DNA of 64,000 nucleotides from Neoceratodus forsteri (lineage: Eukaryota > Chordata > Ceratodontiformes > Ceratodontidae), in the NCBI GenBank assembly GCA_016271365.2, contig CM057458.1:198992501-199056500 (forward strand). The letters are read 5' to 3'. The notes below the pieces were generated by a model, which saw only the letters and a program-made list of their open reading frames with translations, did not search any database and had not been told where the DNA came from. The position numbers and the translations under genes are program-made. Shown here in pieces: positions 22,895 to 34,281 of this stretch (its first letter is position 1; each line of letters begins with the position of its first letter).

Positions 22895-24842
22895 TTACAT
22901 GCAGTAAATAGCAATCGTATAAAGTATAACAATAGTAGAAGTCACAACCCTGGTCGTACCGGGGAAATACCTAAGTGGAAGGGGGGGCAGGGGTGAGAAA
23001 AAGAGAAAAAAAAAGGGGGGAAGCAGTCCAATGGACATTGTCAAGGCTATAGACAAGAAACAGGGAGGGACCCCAACATTAGGTTGATTAAGGGCAACTA
23101 CAGCTTTGGGCCCAAAGAGGTGATTACGGAGAGTGACTTTAAAGGGACCAATTTTGGTAGACTTAGTGACAGAGAGCAGGATGAAGTTGAACCATGTGGG
23201 GGCACAGTAGTGGAAGGACCTTTGGGCTAGGGAGGTCTTGGTACGCGGCACCAGAAAGGTGGCCTTAACTGAGCTACGGGTGGCAATGGATGGGGATGCA
23301 AGCCACAGGGACGCGGTGACCCCTGGGGGGGAGAGTCCTAGCAGGGATTTTTTGGCAAGTAAGCAGGTTTGGTAGTGCAGGTGCTCCTCCAAGGTGAGCA
23401 GGTTGGTGGTGGAATAGAGCAGGCAAGTATGGGTACAGAGGGATGCACCAGTCAGGAGTCTGCAGGCCTTGTTTTTCGAGGTCTGGATTCTGGTGAGGGC
23501 AGTATTGTCAGCCACAGTGTAGACAGGTAGGCAGCAGTCTGCTTGGGACGGGACAGAGGAGTTGATGGCCAGTGGGAGAGTGGTTTGGGGGAGGCAATCT
23601 CTGTGGTGATAGAGAAGGCCAATCTGAGAGTTTATGGCTGAGGACAGGGTATTGATGTGGGTGTGGAATGTAAGAGCCCAGTCGAAGGTGATGCCCAGGT
23701 ACTTGTAGGATGACACCTACTCGAGTGGGTGAGCATTACTGGGGAGAATGCAGAGGGGGGCACTTTTGGCCTTATTCTGATGATGCAAAAAAAGCATAGA
23801 TTTGTTTTTTTTGAGGTTAATGACCAGCCGGTGGTCACGGAACCACTTTTCAGCTTGGTTGAATGTGTGCTGTAGGGATTCCTGTAGAGATGTGTGGTTA
23901 GGGTGGTAGGCAAGAAGAACCGCATCATCGGCATAGAGTACCATATTGCCCTAGCAGGAGCTGGGAAGGGTATTTAGAAATAGGCAGAACAGAACTGGGC
24001 CTAGGATGGAACCCTGGGGAACCCCCAAGCGAACGGGCAGGGTATTGGACAGGATACCATTTACCTTCACTCGCTGTCATCTGGCAGAGGGGTAACTGGT
24101 GAACCAAGCCAGTGGGCCAGGGGAGAAGCCAAGTTGGTGGAGGGAGTCAAGTATGAGGGGGTGGCAGACAGTGTCAAAGGCCTTGGAGATGTCAATGAAC
24201 ACAGCACCCACAATATGACCAGAGTCGAGAGCAGAGTGGAGGTGCTGGGAGAAGTCAAGGAGGGCTGTAGTGGTGCTGTGTCCAGGGCGGAATCCATGTT
24301 GTTCCAGACACAACAGGTTGTATTTGGCCAGATACTCAGAGAGCTGAATGGCCACTATTTTTTCTAGTGCTTTGAAGAGAGGAGGAAGAATGGAGATGGG
24401 CTTGAAATTGTTAGGGGAGGTTCTATCTCCACTCTTATGGATAGGGGTGATTTCTGCAATTTTTCAGGCACTGGGAAATTGACCAAGACATAGTGACCAG
24501 TTTAAAAGGTTGGTGAGAGGGGCTAGTACAGTATCTAGGACTAATCGGAGAATCCTGGAGCCCAGGGGATCACAGCTGGGGTTGTTGCTAGCTAAGGCTT
24601 TTTGCAGATGAGGCCTGGCTTCAAAGGGTGATATGGCATGCAGGTAGAAAGGGGGAGTGATCTGAGGTGGGGGGGGTTGAGGCAGGGATAGGGTCGAAAA
24701 AGTAGTTGGGGAGGACAGAGCTTAGATCTGAGAAAGCCATATTGAGGCACTCAGCTATGCGGGGAGGATCAATAGTGACGGTGCCATCTATGGAGAGCAG
24801 TGATGGCGGGAGGGAGTGGGTCTTTCCATTGAGCTCTTTCAT
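22895..24842 (-). pseudogene. Reverse transcriptase of the 22.7-26.4 kb LINE, broken
   Basis: Pieces in several frames: 24,842-24,621 (linker MKELNGKTHSLPPSL), 24,355-24,077 (EQHGFRPGHSTTTALLDFS, VFIDISKAFDTVCHPL = motif A), 23,944-23,717 (MVLYADDAVLLAY = YADD box, HRLVINLKKNKSM), and the C-terminal part 23,716-22,895 (SSYKYLGITFDWALTF, then RSFHYCAPTWFNFI). The CAPTWFNF end corresponds to the AP.LWN.LP block ending this LINE branch. All catalytic motifs can be read but not in one frame. Confidence 0.85.
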
Positions 24843-25172
24843 ATTGTCCCAGAAGGCATGGGATGAGCCCCAAGTGGGTTCAAGGGTGGCTTGGTAATAT
24901 TTGGCCTTAGCCTGCCTTATAGCCCAGGTGCACTTGTTACGTGCTGCATTATAGGTTTGTCTGTCAGCCAGTTTGCCTGTCTCACCAGCAATATGCCAGA
25001 GATTATCTCTTTGTTTCAGTGTTTGGATGAGGGATGGCGAGATCCATAGGGTGTTGTGATTCTTGGTACGGATTTTGGTCAGGGTACGAAAAGGTCGCAG
25101 GTCTTGCTGAAGGCACTGAAGAAATAGACTAAGGCAGAGTCAGTATCCATTGTGAGTAGGATTGGGGACCAG

Positions 25173-26354
25173 TCAAGCTGGGCTAGGTGTGTTTTTAGCT
25201 TTCTGAGACCCCCAGGGCAAAAACTCCAGTGTGAGGTGACCTGGGATACTGGTTTTGTGTGGGGGATGACCAGTGGCAGAGGACAGGAGAGTGGTCACTA
25301 AGAGAGTCTGGTAGTACATTAATATCCCTGATTTTATGGGGCAGTTCAACAGAATTACATCTAGGAGGGTGCTGGAGCTGCCTGACTGGTTAAATCTAGT
25401 GGGTGAGGTAACTAATTGGGTCATATCTAGGGCAGCAAAGGAGTCCCTGATATGGGGGTCAGTGGTACTCAGCCAATTGACATTAAGGTCACCTAGGATG
25501 AGCTGCTCCGCTTTGTGTGGGAGTGTGGTGAGGTAATCAATGAGGGAGTGGACAGCTGGTCCGTGGTCCCTCGGGGGTATGTAAGAAACTGTAAGAAAAA
25601 GAGGGCCCCTGGCTGGGTCAGGGGTAAACTTGAGGGTGAGGGCTTGGGCACTAAAACCGATCCTGGGGGCAGGAAGAGCATGGCCTAAAAGTGTGTCACG
25701 CATAAAGACTGCACACCTGCTGCCACGTTTGCCTATACTGTCTTTCCTGAACAGAGTGTAGCCAGGGAGGGAGATAACCAAGTCGGGAGTTTTTCTCGAG
25801 AGCCAGGTCTTGACTAGTGCTATAACATCAGGACAGTGTTGTACAGCCCAGCACTGGAGAGCGGCAGATTTTTTTAGGAGATTGCAAATATTCATGGATG
25901 CAATGCTAAGGCCAGTACTAGAGTGGGGTGTGGGGTGGCTAGTTGACAACGGCCCTGGGTTGGGGTGTATGTTCCCAGAGGGCAGAAGGAGTAGAACAAT
26001 TAATCTGATGAGTGGTCTGTGGTAACCAGGACCCTTAGCCAGGTACTGATGCGAGGTCCTACTAGTGGGGGTACAAGGGATGGGTAGGGTGCGGAGGGTA
26101 GGTATGGCAAGGAAGGAGATGGGCCCAGGGTGTCCCGGGGGGAGGGGGTATTGGTTGGAGGTGGATGCCGTGGAAAAATAGGAGTGTCCAGGGTGGGGGG
26201 TTGGCTGCTTTGGGGTGGTAGAGGGGTGTATTGTCAACACCGCTACCCAATACTGACCAACACTGGACCCTACACTAGCAGACAGCATAGACACTAAACC
26301 TAGGATTACATTTACTAGGTGCCCAACATTAAAGACAAACTGATACAGAGCCAT
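25173..26354 (-). pseudogene. APE endonuclease of the 22.7-26.4 kb LINE
   Basis: One open frame of 393 codons from Met at 26,354. A hydrophobic and Pro-rich leader leads to LLLLPSGNIHPNPGP, then GLSIASMNICNLL, DVIALVKTWLS, GYTLFRKDSIG, LTVSYIPPRDHGP, LILGDLNVNWLS (catalytic GDLN-type block) and STLLDVILLN. The ETWL box is KTWL here, so a catalytic Glu is lost. The frame ends near 25,173 before the SDH-type block is reached cleanly (remnants near 25,270). Intact length suggests a younger insertion than the Penelope element around it. Confidence 0.83.
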
Positions 26355-26365
26355 TTTTCCATAGC

Positions 26366-26830
26366 TGAGTCCAATCCTACAGCATAGCTACCCACATAAG
26401 CACCAGGTATGTTCAGGTGTGGCAACTGCAATATCTGCACCTATTGCCACCAACGAAGCAGTTTCTCATCTCCTTCTCATGAAAGAACTGTAGAAAGATG
26501 GCAGTTCATTTTATGTAGCACACATTTCACTGTGTATACCTTGTGGTGTAGTCGCAATAAAATTTATGTGGGCCACACTGTCTGAGCCCTGAAACTGAGA
26601 ATTCAGGAACATGTCTGAGACACCAAAAAGGGCAACTTGGGTAGCCCTATTGGTGAACATTTTCTCATTTATCACAATCAAAGTCCCAGTGATTTTCATT
26701 TCATGGGATTGGAACAAGTCAAGGTGGGAAAATGAGGAGGTGACAGGCTGAATCGGCTCTTACAGAGAGAGTTACTGAATCTTTTCACTTCTAACATGGG
26801 CTTCAGAAACTGAGGTACCTGATTGGTACA
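26366..26830 (+). pseudogene. Penelope-like element, GIY-YIG endonuclease half, broken
   Basis: The Cys cluster CGNCNIC at about 26,420 is followed by VYTLWCSRNKIYVGHT and LKLRIQEHV. This is the GIY-YIG endonuclease order (here VYTL...YVG, then R...EH) that Penelope-like elements carry after the RT. Further on, GSPIGEHFL and a QRELLNLFTSNMGFRN-like end fit the C-terminus. Stops occur after VGHTV and in several other places. It continues the RT half at 22,038-22,685. Confidence 0.78.
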
Positions 26831-28110
26831 GATCCATCAGGTGACCATTGATTAGTCCATGATATAGACACAGCAAGTGCTGAAGTGGCTGCCCTGAGTA
26901 ATCAGTTAGCAGGCCAGATCTCATTATTGTGCCAGCAATGCAGTGTCAGTGGCAGCCAATTTTTTCCTCGCTAAGACAGGGGTCCCTACCCACAGGTGAA
27001 ACCTGGCATGTGCTGAGGCAGAAATCAGCAAGCCTGGCTGCAGTGTGCAGCATTTTACCACTGCTGTCTATGTGTGGCAGTGTCTCTGTGTGCTGGGTGC
27101 TGAGTGCTCCTCCAGTCCCTATTGCAGGCTGAGCAATGGTAGCTGTCTATCATCTGTGTCTCTCTGTCTTTCCAGTGGTTAAAGCCACATTTCTTCTCCA
27201 GTGCAGTGTGCTCTGTGAGCAAGCAACTGAGAGTGAGACATGGGGACAAGGAAGGCAGTGCAATCGTGTGTGTGTCTCTCTCTGTCTGTTGGTTGTGTTG
27301 GGAGTGATGAAGACAGTAGCTAGGGACAGAGAGAGCAGGTATGTAGTGATCAGATCACCGGCACTGGGAACATGTGTTCAGTGCAGAAATTTGCATGTAA
27401 GAGGCAGCAGACTGCCTTTACTGTGCTGCACTCACAACTGTTATGCCCTCCCCACTGGCGACGATATCTGCTCCCCCTCCTCTGCTCACCGACAGTGGCA
27501 GTGATGGCAAAAGGCATCTGTGTGTGTGAGAGAGAGAGAGCAACACAGTGGCACCGGAACATGAAGTATAAGGTTGTGGCAATCTGCCATATGTGTGTGT
27601 CTCTCTCTTTTTCTCGCTACAGTGGTTAAAACAGAGACAGCAGCAGCAAGAGAAAGTGATCCTCCTGCTGCCATATGATGTTGCAGTCCCCCGCTCCCTG
27701 TCCTCCATTCCCCACAGCACTTGTCATCAGCATACTTGTGTCCTCCATGTTTAGAAAGCTGCATGTATGTGCTGCCAGTCTGTGTCTGTCTCTCACTCTC
27801 TCCACAGTACACAGTCATTCAAAAGCACGTTTGCAGAGCAGAAGCAGACCGGCAGGAGAAGGTTGGTGCATTCCTTTGGGTGATAGTAAGAAATTGGGAG
27901 GGAGCTGTTGCTTTTACACACAGTGTAATATGCATTGGAAGCCCCCCCCCCACCATCCTCAGAGCCACACAGTGGTGAGCAAGACACAGAAAGAGGGCAC
28001 AAACTTTACTGTGTCAGGAGTGTGAGAGAGAGAGAGAGACGCGGTAAGCAGTCCTACAGTCCAAATGGGTCAAAGCAGCCCCATGTGTGTGTCTCTCTCT
28101 CCACATGTGT
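26831..28110 (+). repeat. Degenerate dispersed-unit region with TGTGTCTCTCT motifs
   Basis: No gene seen. A motif of TGTGTGTCTCTCTCT followed by CCACAG or TTCCAG and often TGGTTAAA recurs near 27,155, 27,268, 27,592, 27,779 and 28,085, on a background of weakly similar units of about 120-320 bases. Interruptions of 'gagagagaga' type also occur. It looks like an old long-period tandem repeat. The open frames here are short and shift with the repeats. Confidence 0.5.
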
Positions 28111-28118
28111 ATCAGTTG

Positions 28119-28395
28119 TGGAAACATAGAAACATAGAATTTGATGGCAGATAAGGACCGCTTGGCTCACCTATTCTGCCTATTTTCCTACCTAACAGAT
28201 AAGCTGCAGATCCTAGTTAACCAACAGCTTACTTCCTCCTACCCCCCCCCCACAAGGACTGCCTTATGTCTGTCCCATGCATTCTTGAATTCCCCCACTG
28301 TTCTTGACTCCACAACCTCCTCAGGGAGGCTGTTCCATGCATCCACAACCCTATCCATGAAAAAATGCTTCCTCACACTGGAGCTCTCAGTTGTA
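28119..28395 (-). mobile_element. CR1 3'-end fragment
   Basis: 'gaaacatagaaacatagaatttg' start (read on plus) followed by the CAGATAAGGACC block and the TTCCATGCATCCACAACC block, all shared with 15,816-16,075. It covers only the 3' UTR and the last ORF2 codons. Confidence 0.85.
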
Positions 28396-28564
28396 ACCAT
28401 AACATGAAGAGAGGCAGCCCTGTAGCTGGGCATTGTGTGCATGTTGTACGTCTTGCAGTACAGATCAGCTGTCTCAGAAACAATATTATGCACAACTAAC
28501 ATGAATATATGAAAATGCCAGCAGAAACAGGCCTCATGGTCTATCGAGTGCTCAATGGTGCAGC

Positions 28565-28885
28565 TAGCCCTCAACCTGCAGCTGCCCCACCCACCCTCCC
28601 TTCCTCACAAATACCCCCAACTCTGTCCCATCCTCTTAAAACCATCTGTTGTGCTACAGGCTAGCACCTCCTCCAGCAGAGTATTCCACTTCTCCACCAG
28701 CCTCTCAGTGAAATAATATCTTCTGACTTCCCTCCTGAACCTTCCCCCTCCAATCTCATCTGGTGCCCCCTTGTGACCCTCCCCCTTCTAATTTGGAAAA
28801 TCCCTTCTTTACTAGCCTGTTAATCCCCTTCAAATATTTAAAGGTTTCAATCATGTCCCCCTGTCCCTCCTCTCCTCCAGGGAAT
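28565..28885 (-). mobile_element. Second CR1-type 3' fragment, different subfamily
   Basis: The GTATTCCACTTCTCCACCAG and GGTTTCAATCATGTCCCCCT blocks correspond to the VDAWN and GDMIETFKYL regions of CR1 ORF2 on the minus strand. It differs from the neighbouring fragment, so it is probably a separate insertion. 28,396-28,564 between the two is unassigned. Confidence 0.7.
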
Positions 28886-29085
28886 GTCAGAAATCATGCC
28901 AGCACAGTATTTCTGGCATTTTATGTGCACGACTGCAGTGAGATTGCCAGTATTTGTTGGGGACTATTTTTCTACGTGGCAGGATACAGTCATATTTTTG
29001 GCATCTAAACAGGGAGAAAACCCCTTTATGTTGTTTTCTCTTTGTTTTGAGCATAGCCCAAGTTATAAGTGCAATAACCCACTCC

Positions 29086-29204
29086 AGGGTGTGTGGTTAT
29101 TGGGGATTGATCAACACCCCGGGTGCTGTGAGGATGCTCGGCCTGCGGCCTCATGCCTCACAACTCACCCAGGGTGTTGATTAATCCCTAATAACCGCAC
29201 ACCT
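29086..29204. repeat. Palindromic element with GGCC-rich loop
   Basis: Arms of about 45 bases: GTGTGGTTATTGGGGATTG left, and the complement GTGCGGTTATTAGGGATTAA right, continuing through ATCAACACCC. The apex is CGGCCTGCGGCCTCATGCC. No coding content. Likely a foldback or MITE-type element. Confidence 0.65.
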
Positions 29205-29260
29205 GTCCCTGATTGTGTTTATATAGCCTGCAGATAAATCGATTGAACATACACGTAAGC

Positions 29261-29400
29261 ATTAAGCCACAGCAGAGGTGGCATCTAACACTGGATTGAT
29301 GCATGGTTGGGGGGTTGTGGCCCCAGGCCGGAGGCCGAGGGGGAACAACCGCCCTACCATGCATCAATCGGATTAGATGCCACCGCTGGAGTGGCTTAAT
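29261..29400. repeat. Palindromic element with GGCC-rich loop
   Basis: Arms of about 60 bases begin ATTAAGCCAC and share GGTGGCATCTAA and ATTGATGCATGGT. The apex is CAGGCCGGAGGCCGAGG. Ends pair exactly over the first ten bases. Confidence 0.7.
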
Positions 29401-30180
29401 GTGCTTGTAACATGGGCTGCATGACGGTGGCATCGCCAGGAGGGTGGCCAGTGTGCGTTAAGAAACATAAGACTTGGAGTTGGTGCTGTAACAAACGATT
29501 TTTCTGCACTTTGAAATCACGGCAGACAACAATATTTACATACCGATGCGGTCAACTTTATCACTACCTCTAACTAAAGAACAGAGTGCAGCTGAGATAA
29601 CTGTCCCAAAATTCTGCACTTTTGCGCGGGTATTACCTTCATACCCACCGCTGGAGGTCTCCGGTGCAGTGCTCAGTCGCCACGATGAGCGCGTGGATCG
29701 AGATTTGCATACAGGCACCGGTCACTTCCTTCTGCTGACTACTGACTGCTCCGATGCTGGCATCTCCCAGACACCACTGCCCTGCATCCTATGTCTATCT
29801 CGCGGTCTCCTACCTCTGACTTCTGTCCGCCGCTGGTTCTTGTCCCCCCTTCGCGTTTCCGTCCCCACGTAGCTAGTCTCCCTGTCACTGTGCCTGTCTT
29901 GCGCCTGTTAGACTCACTCCCCACCTGTGCCCAGTGCTGCTAAGCTGGGGGTCTGGCTTGTTTTGGTACTACCTTATCGGGCATGGCATCTATCGTGGAT
30001 TAATACCCGCTCCACTTTTGATCCCGTGATGCCATTTCGCCAATCGCTGCTGCCCATTCCACCTCTCTGATCATTGCCATGTTACAATGGGATTTAAAAC
30101 CATTCTTATAATCTTATTTTAAATACACCATATTCTGTGAGATGGAAGCATAAGTATTTGATTCTAGTACTTAATGTTAA
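29401..30180 (+). other. Gene-free, relatively GC-rich stretch
   Basis: CpG-containing, T/C-rich on the plus strand. A 108-codon frame at 29,546-29,872 has no recognisable motif. I see no element ends. Confidence 0.4.
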
Positions 30181-30182
30181 TA

Positions 30183-32250
30183 CAGTGAAGCCCACTTGTA
30201 AGAACATTGTTTATAAGAACATCCTATGTTTAATCATATTTTTCAAATGTCCTGGTTTTGTCCCATTATTTCCTATGGGAAGTGAGCCCATTTATAATCA
30301 AATGCAGCCCGTTTATAAGAACAATTTTTGGGGCTTGAGTGGTTACTCCTGGCTTTCTAACAGTTTCTCTCGGCTAAGCGTTTGTCGCCACCTGCTTCAC
30401 ACCTTGTTAAACACCTTATTAATGACACACAGACTGCATTCTTGCCTGTTCAGGCTGTATTCCAGCATATGTTTAAACAAATAAAAAGCTGTTTGTTTTC
30501 ATTAAGTCACACACCTTCCTGACCCCCTTGATGTAGAAACACAGACGTACTGCTATCACTCTGCAGCAGAAGATCAACATAATAGAGCATCTTGCAAAAA
30601 TCCTCTTGTTAAATGAGTTGACATAGCACACAAGAATTTGGCATTAATGCTTGCACAATATTGAAGACAATGACCAGCAAAGAGAAGCTGTATGCCGAGT
30701 ATGAGCATGGTTTTAATCATAACATTAAGAGAAATTGTATGCGGAAAGACAAACTTGTAGAGAATGATCTATTGAGATGGTTTAGTGCTTGCTGCACAGC
30801 AGATGCCCTCAACAAATCTCTCGATTCTCCGCACCAAAGCCCAACAGTTAGCCAACAAGCTTGGGATTCCATTCAATTCTACCAATGGCTAACTTTGTAG
30901 GTGGAAGGAGCACCACAACATACATTTCACACACAGCTGCAGAGAAAAGCAGGATGCTGATGCCAGTGGTGCCAGCAACTGGAGTGAAACTGTGCTTTCT
31001 ATTCTTTTGAACAAATTTCAGCCTTTTGACCTGTACAATTGTGATTAAACAGAAATTTATTTCAGAGCAATCCCTGATGACCCAACTGCTGGTGACAAGA
31101 AAGTAAAAGAGTGTACATCTGCTCTAGTGTGCACAAGCATGTCTGGGACTGACGAGTTACCCCTACTAGTGATAGGAAAGTCTAAAACAGCATGCTGTTT
31201 CAGGGTATTAATATGGAATCTCTCTCTGTTGACTATCATGCAAATGGCAATGCTGAGATGACCAGGACAATGTTTACTGAGTGGGCTACAAAATGGAAAG
31301 CCAGGCTGTGGAGGAGGAGACACAAGATTTGCCTTATTTTGGACAACTGCAGTGCTCAACCATCCCTTACACTCAGCCACATTAAACTGGTGTCCCCCAT
31401 GCTATCTCCCTGATCCAGCCAGTGGATCAGAAGGTCATGCAATCAAACAGCACTACAGAAAGAAAATTGTGGAGGAGCTGCTGGTTTCAATTGACTCTGG
31501 TAGAGCCAGCAAAGCCACTGACCTCTCTAAGCAAATCAACACCCTGGACTGTATCCAGATGCTGGATTCAGCATGGCAGCAGGTTAAACAAGAAACTATA
31601 ATCAATTGTTTTAAAAAGGCCAGTTTCACGAACATTCCAGATGCAACAGACACCCCCTGAAGAGCATGTCACAGTGGCTGGAATGACCAGTGAGGAATCT
31701 GACAGATACATTGCAAGTGATGCAGGGATCGAGGCATCGAGGCAGATAACTGAGGATGAGATATGCAGGGACATTGCCGTGAAGGAAGAGGATAGCAAGG
31801 CTAAACAGCAGACCATGGAGCTGCCAGAGCCACTATCCATAAGAGAAGTTAAATCGTATATGGACACACTATGGCTCTACATCCTGAGCAAGAAAACAAG
31901 TGATCTAACACCATTTCATGCTTTAGATTCTTACCTAGATGAACTCTCTCTATCACACAGCATAGAGATGACAGTGACTGATTTTTTTAGTCTGAAGTCA
32001 CAGTGATGATTTTACTGATTTTAATTGGTTTTTAAATGAAACTGAGTTTTGCTTTTGTACAAAATGAGAATTTGTTGTTTTAAATGCAGTAAAACTTTTT
32101 TAAACTACATGCAATGCTTCCTAGAGTCATTTTCCCTTAGCAAACAGTGCCATCTAGTGACCAACAGTGTTAGCCCACTTATAGTAACTGATCGCTTATA
32201 AGAACATTTTGCTCAGGCAAATAGGGTGTTCTTATAAGCGGGCTTCACTG
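30183..32250 (+). mobile_element. Tigger/pogo-type DNA transposon, dead copy
   Basis: Terminal inverted repeats of 24 bases, CAGTGAAGCCC(A/G)CT, then TGTAAGAACA left and TATAAGAACA right. It is flanked by TA at 30,181-30,182 and 32,251-32,252. The sub-terminal TATAAGAACA repeats recur near both ends (30,210, 30,305, 32,190). At 2,068 bp it is near the family's usual autonomous size and holds a decayed transposase. Confidence 0.93.
30661..31960 (+). pseudogene. Tigger/pogo-type transposase, decayed
   Basis: The DNA-binding HTH/CENP-B part is at 30,661-30,960 (DKLVENDLLRWFSAC, then a KAQQLANKLGIPF-like stretch in another frame). The DDE nuclease region runs from about 31,030: a first Asp in N-C-D-stop-T (DETGLF-type block, Glu changed to stop), GDKKVKECTSALVC, LPLLVIGKSKTACCF, FTEWATKWKARLW, ICLILDNCSAQPS (second Asp block, Ala-Gln for Ala-His), and AIKQHYRKKIVEELL. 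The C-terminal part reaches DFFSLKSQ near 32,006. Frameshifts and stops are scattered throughout. Confidence 0.87.
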
Positions 32251-32252
32251 TA

Positions 32253-33050
32253 TTGTGTTCTCAGTGAGTATTAATGTACAGTGCTGTTTTAACAAAGTGC
32301 AGGAAAAGTTGTAATGTGATACACAGTGAAAGGTATAAGGTCTTTTAAGGTTCAGTTACAGTGAATTGTATATACAGTATATGGGATATATGTTCTTGTT
32401 ATTTTGATGTTTCTACTCTGTGCTGCCTTACGTGGCCCGAGTCATGCCTGAAAACAGTTCCTGGGATCAGTGCACCTATCCAGTTAGCAAAGTTATAAAT
32501 AAAAATAAATAAAATATGCAATGGGTCGACTCAAAATATGCAATTTATCTTCAAGTGTGAGGAGGCAGGACCATAACTCAAGAGTGGCAGAGCCACGAGT
32601 GAGTTATGAAAGTCCTGCCCACTCAAAGGTGATCATAAATTGCCTATTCTGAATCATGCTATGTTATTATAGGGGTGCAGTTGCACCCCCATAGTTTTGG
32701 TTGAGTGGCATGTTTAAAGTTAATCCTCAAATTATGCACTTTCATAACTTTGCAACTGATCAGTGGATTTGCAAATAATTTGGCATGCACTGACTCATGG
32801 GGTAGTTCTCGTGACATGGCAAGGTTTGCTCTGGTCGGATGTACGGATTCTGAGATACGGATAGTGCAAAAAATGTTAAAAGTCGAAATTGTTTTGCAGT
32901 TTCTCCTCATCGCCTTGCACCCAGACAGTGTGGAATTTTGGTATGATTTTTTATGGTAGAAACAGCTTGTGTAACAGAACTGTCATGCATTTGTTTGGTG
33001 AAAAAATATTAATCCATTACAAGGTTATTACATTTTTAAGATCTCATTGT
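32253..33050 (+). other. Gene-free stretch with one palindrome
   Basis: AT-rich, no coding signal. It holds the palindrome at 32,535-32,648 and a block at 32,650-32,960 without recognised homology. Confidence 0.4.
32535..32648. repeat. Palindromic element
   Basis: Arms AATATGCAATTTAT / ATAAATTGCCTATT continue through GGCAGGAC and CATAACTCA, with a short apex GTGGCAGAGCCAC. About 50 bases per arm with some mismatches. Confidence 0.7.
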
Positions 33051-33059
33051 TTTCTTTTT

Positions 33060-33826
33060 TTATAATTTATATTTTATTAAAAGGTTTTTGTTTTATAGAG
33101 GAGCCATATCATAGTGACATACATTTTCATGAGCAATACAGACAATAAAGATCATTATTCTCCATTAATACAATAAGTTTCTTCCACTCTCTGTATAGTT
33201 TCTAGAGTGTTGTCTCCCTAACTCACTTAGAGGCCTATGATTATTAATCTTTACATCTCTCAAGCTATGGAATCACATCCGATCTATGATTCATGATCCA
33301 CAGTAACCACTTGTTCCAAAATTCCCTGCAACACTCTAATGTGAGATTTAGCCCAGCCATTGTTTTTTTCCATTACATAAATTTGCTGTATTACATCTTT
33401 CTATTGCCTCTTCATTGGAGGATCTGGCTGTAACCATTTTGGTGATACTGATTTTTTGGCAGCCAGCATCAAAATCCCCACCATTTTCTTGGTTAGTTTA
33501 TTTCTGATAAGGTTGGGAAAATGGAGCAGCAAAGCGATCTGAGGGGAAAGATGCCCCAGGTCAGTGAAGAGCTCTCCCATGGCCTGTTCTACTCCCTGCC
33601 ACAATGGCCTAATCACTGGGCAATCCCAAACTATACAGCATGTATATGATCTGCAATTGCCTTCCCGCACCCCCGCCAACATTTTATGCTATGTAGTAGG
33701 TCATACTTCTCTGTGATCTGAGTTGTTCTGAAGTGTCTAACTGTGCATTTCCATCTGTACTCTTTCCAGACACCCAAGACTGTTACCTTATGCTGTAATA
33801 AGTAAATCACTTCTCAGTCCTTATCC
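33060..33826 (-). mobile_element. L1 LINE 3'-end fragment (split by the gypsy element)
   Basis: The 3' end at the left is A/T-rich (33,050-33,100). The coding remnant at 33,682-33,401 is the C-terminus of L1 ORF2. The fragment breaks exactly at the gypsy 5-bp duplication and may resume for roughly 100 bases at 38,485. Confidence 0.6.
33401..33682 (-). pseudogene. L1-type ORF2 C-terminus
   Basis: The stretch TCCIVWDCPVIRPLWQGVEQ matches the Cys/Trp-containing C-terminal region of L1 ORF2 (W.CP.I..FW). It is followed by a LLLHFPNLIRNKLTKKM stretch and LAAKKSVSPKWLQP, fitting the usual AA+..I...W block. Only the last 90 or so codons remain. Confidence 0.65.
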
Positions 33827-33831
33827 GATAG

Positions 33832-34049
33832 TGTTGTATTTGGTGGCCAAAAATAAGCACCTTAAACACATCAGGGTCTTGGTAGAAAGAAAAACATGCA
33901 TCACAGAAATTTAGGCCTTCACTCTTTACTTCTATTCAGCTCAGACAGAGGGCGAACACTTATCTCAACACACACAGGAAGAGTTACAGCAAATGCATTC
34001 TTTAAAACTGTACTGTCTAACATTTCTTAAAGCTGCACTACACATTATA
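33832..34049 (-). repeat. 3' LTR of the gypsy element
   Basis: Aligns along its length with 38,269-38,484. On the element strand it starts TATAATG (from TGTTATG, two changes) and ends TACAACA. Confidence 0.88.
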
Positions 34050-34281
34050 ATCCCTCCTGACTTAGCTAGAACGTTCAATATGTAAGTCAATAATTCAGAA
34101 AATAGTATGAAGCTATTAAAGTTATTACTGCAATACTCCTTTAGTTAGTCTATGTCATTAGACTATATCTCTACAAGTCCATTCTCTTTGGCGGACATCT
34201 TATACATCCTGACTGACATAGTAGGACTGGAGACTGTTGCTCTGGAATATGATTAGCATCAGCCGCATCTTATCTGAAGTG

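Larger units (their letters stand above)
22686..26365 (-). mobile_element. Jockey/CR1-superclade LINE inserted in the Penelope-like element
   Basis: Minus strand, 3.7 kb. The ORF2 starts almost at the right end (26,354), so ORF1 is missing and the copy is 5'-truncated. The 3' end at the left is next to a T-rich run (22,705-22,735). The protein looks like the L2/Rex1/Crack-type branch (GNIHPNPGP leader), distinct from the CR1 copies elsewhere in the window. Its flanks are the two halves of one Penelope element. I could not define a target-site duplication. Confidence 0.8.

Noticed and set aside
27136..28129. Several overlapping 80-120 codon frames
   Set aside because: They follow GT/CT-rich repeat units, overlap on both strands and share no known domain.
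29546..29872. 108-codon frame in GC-rich stretch
   Set aside because: No recognisable protein feature; a same-size frame exists on the other strand.
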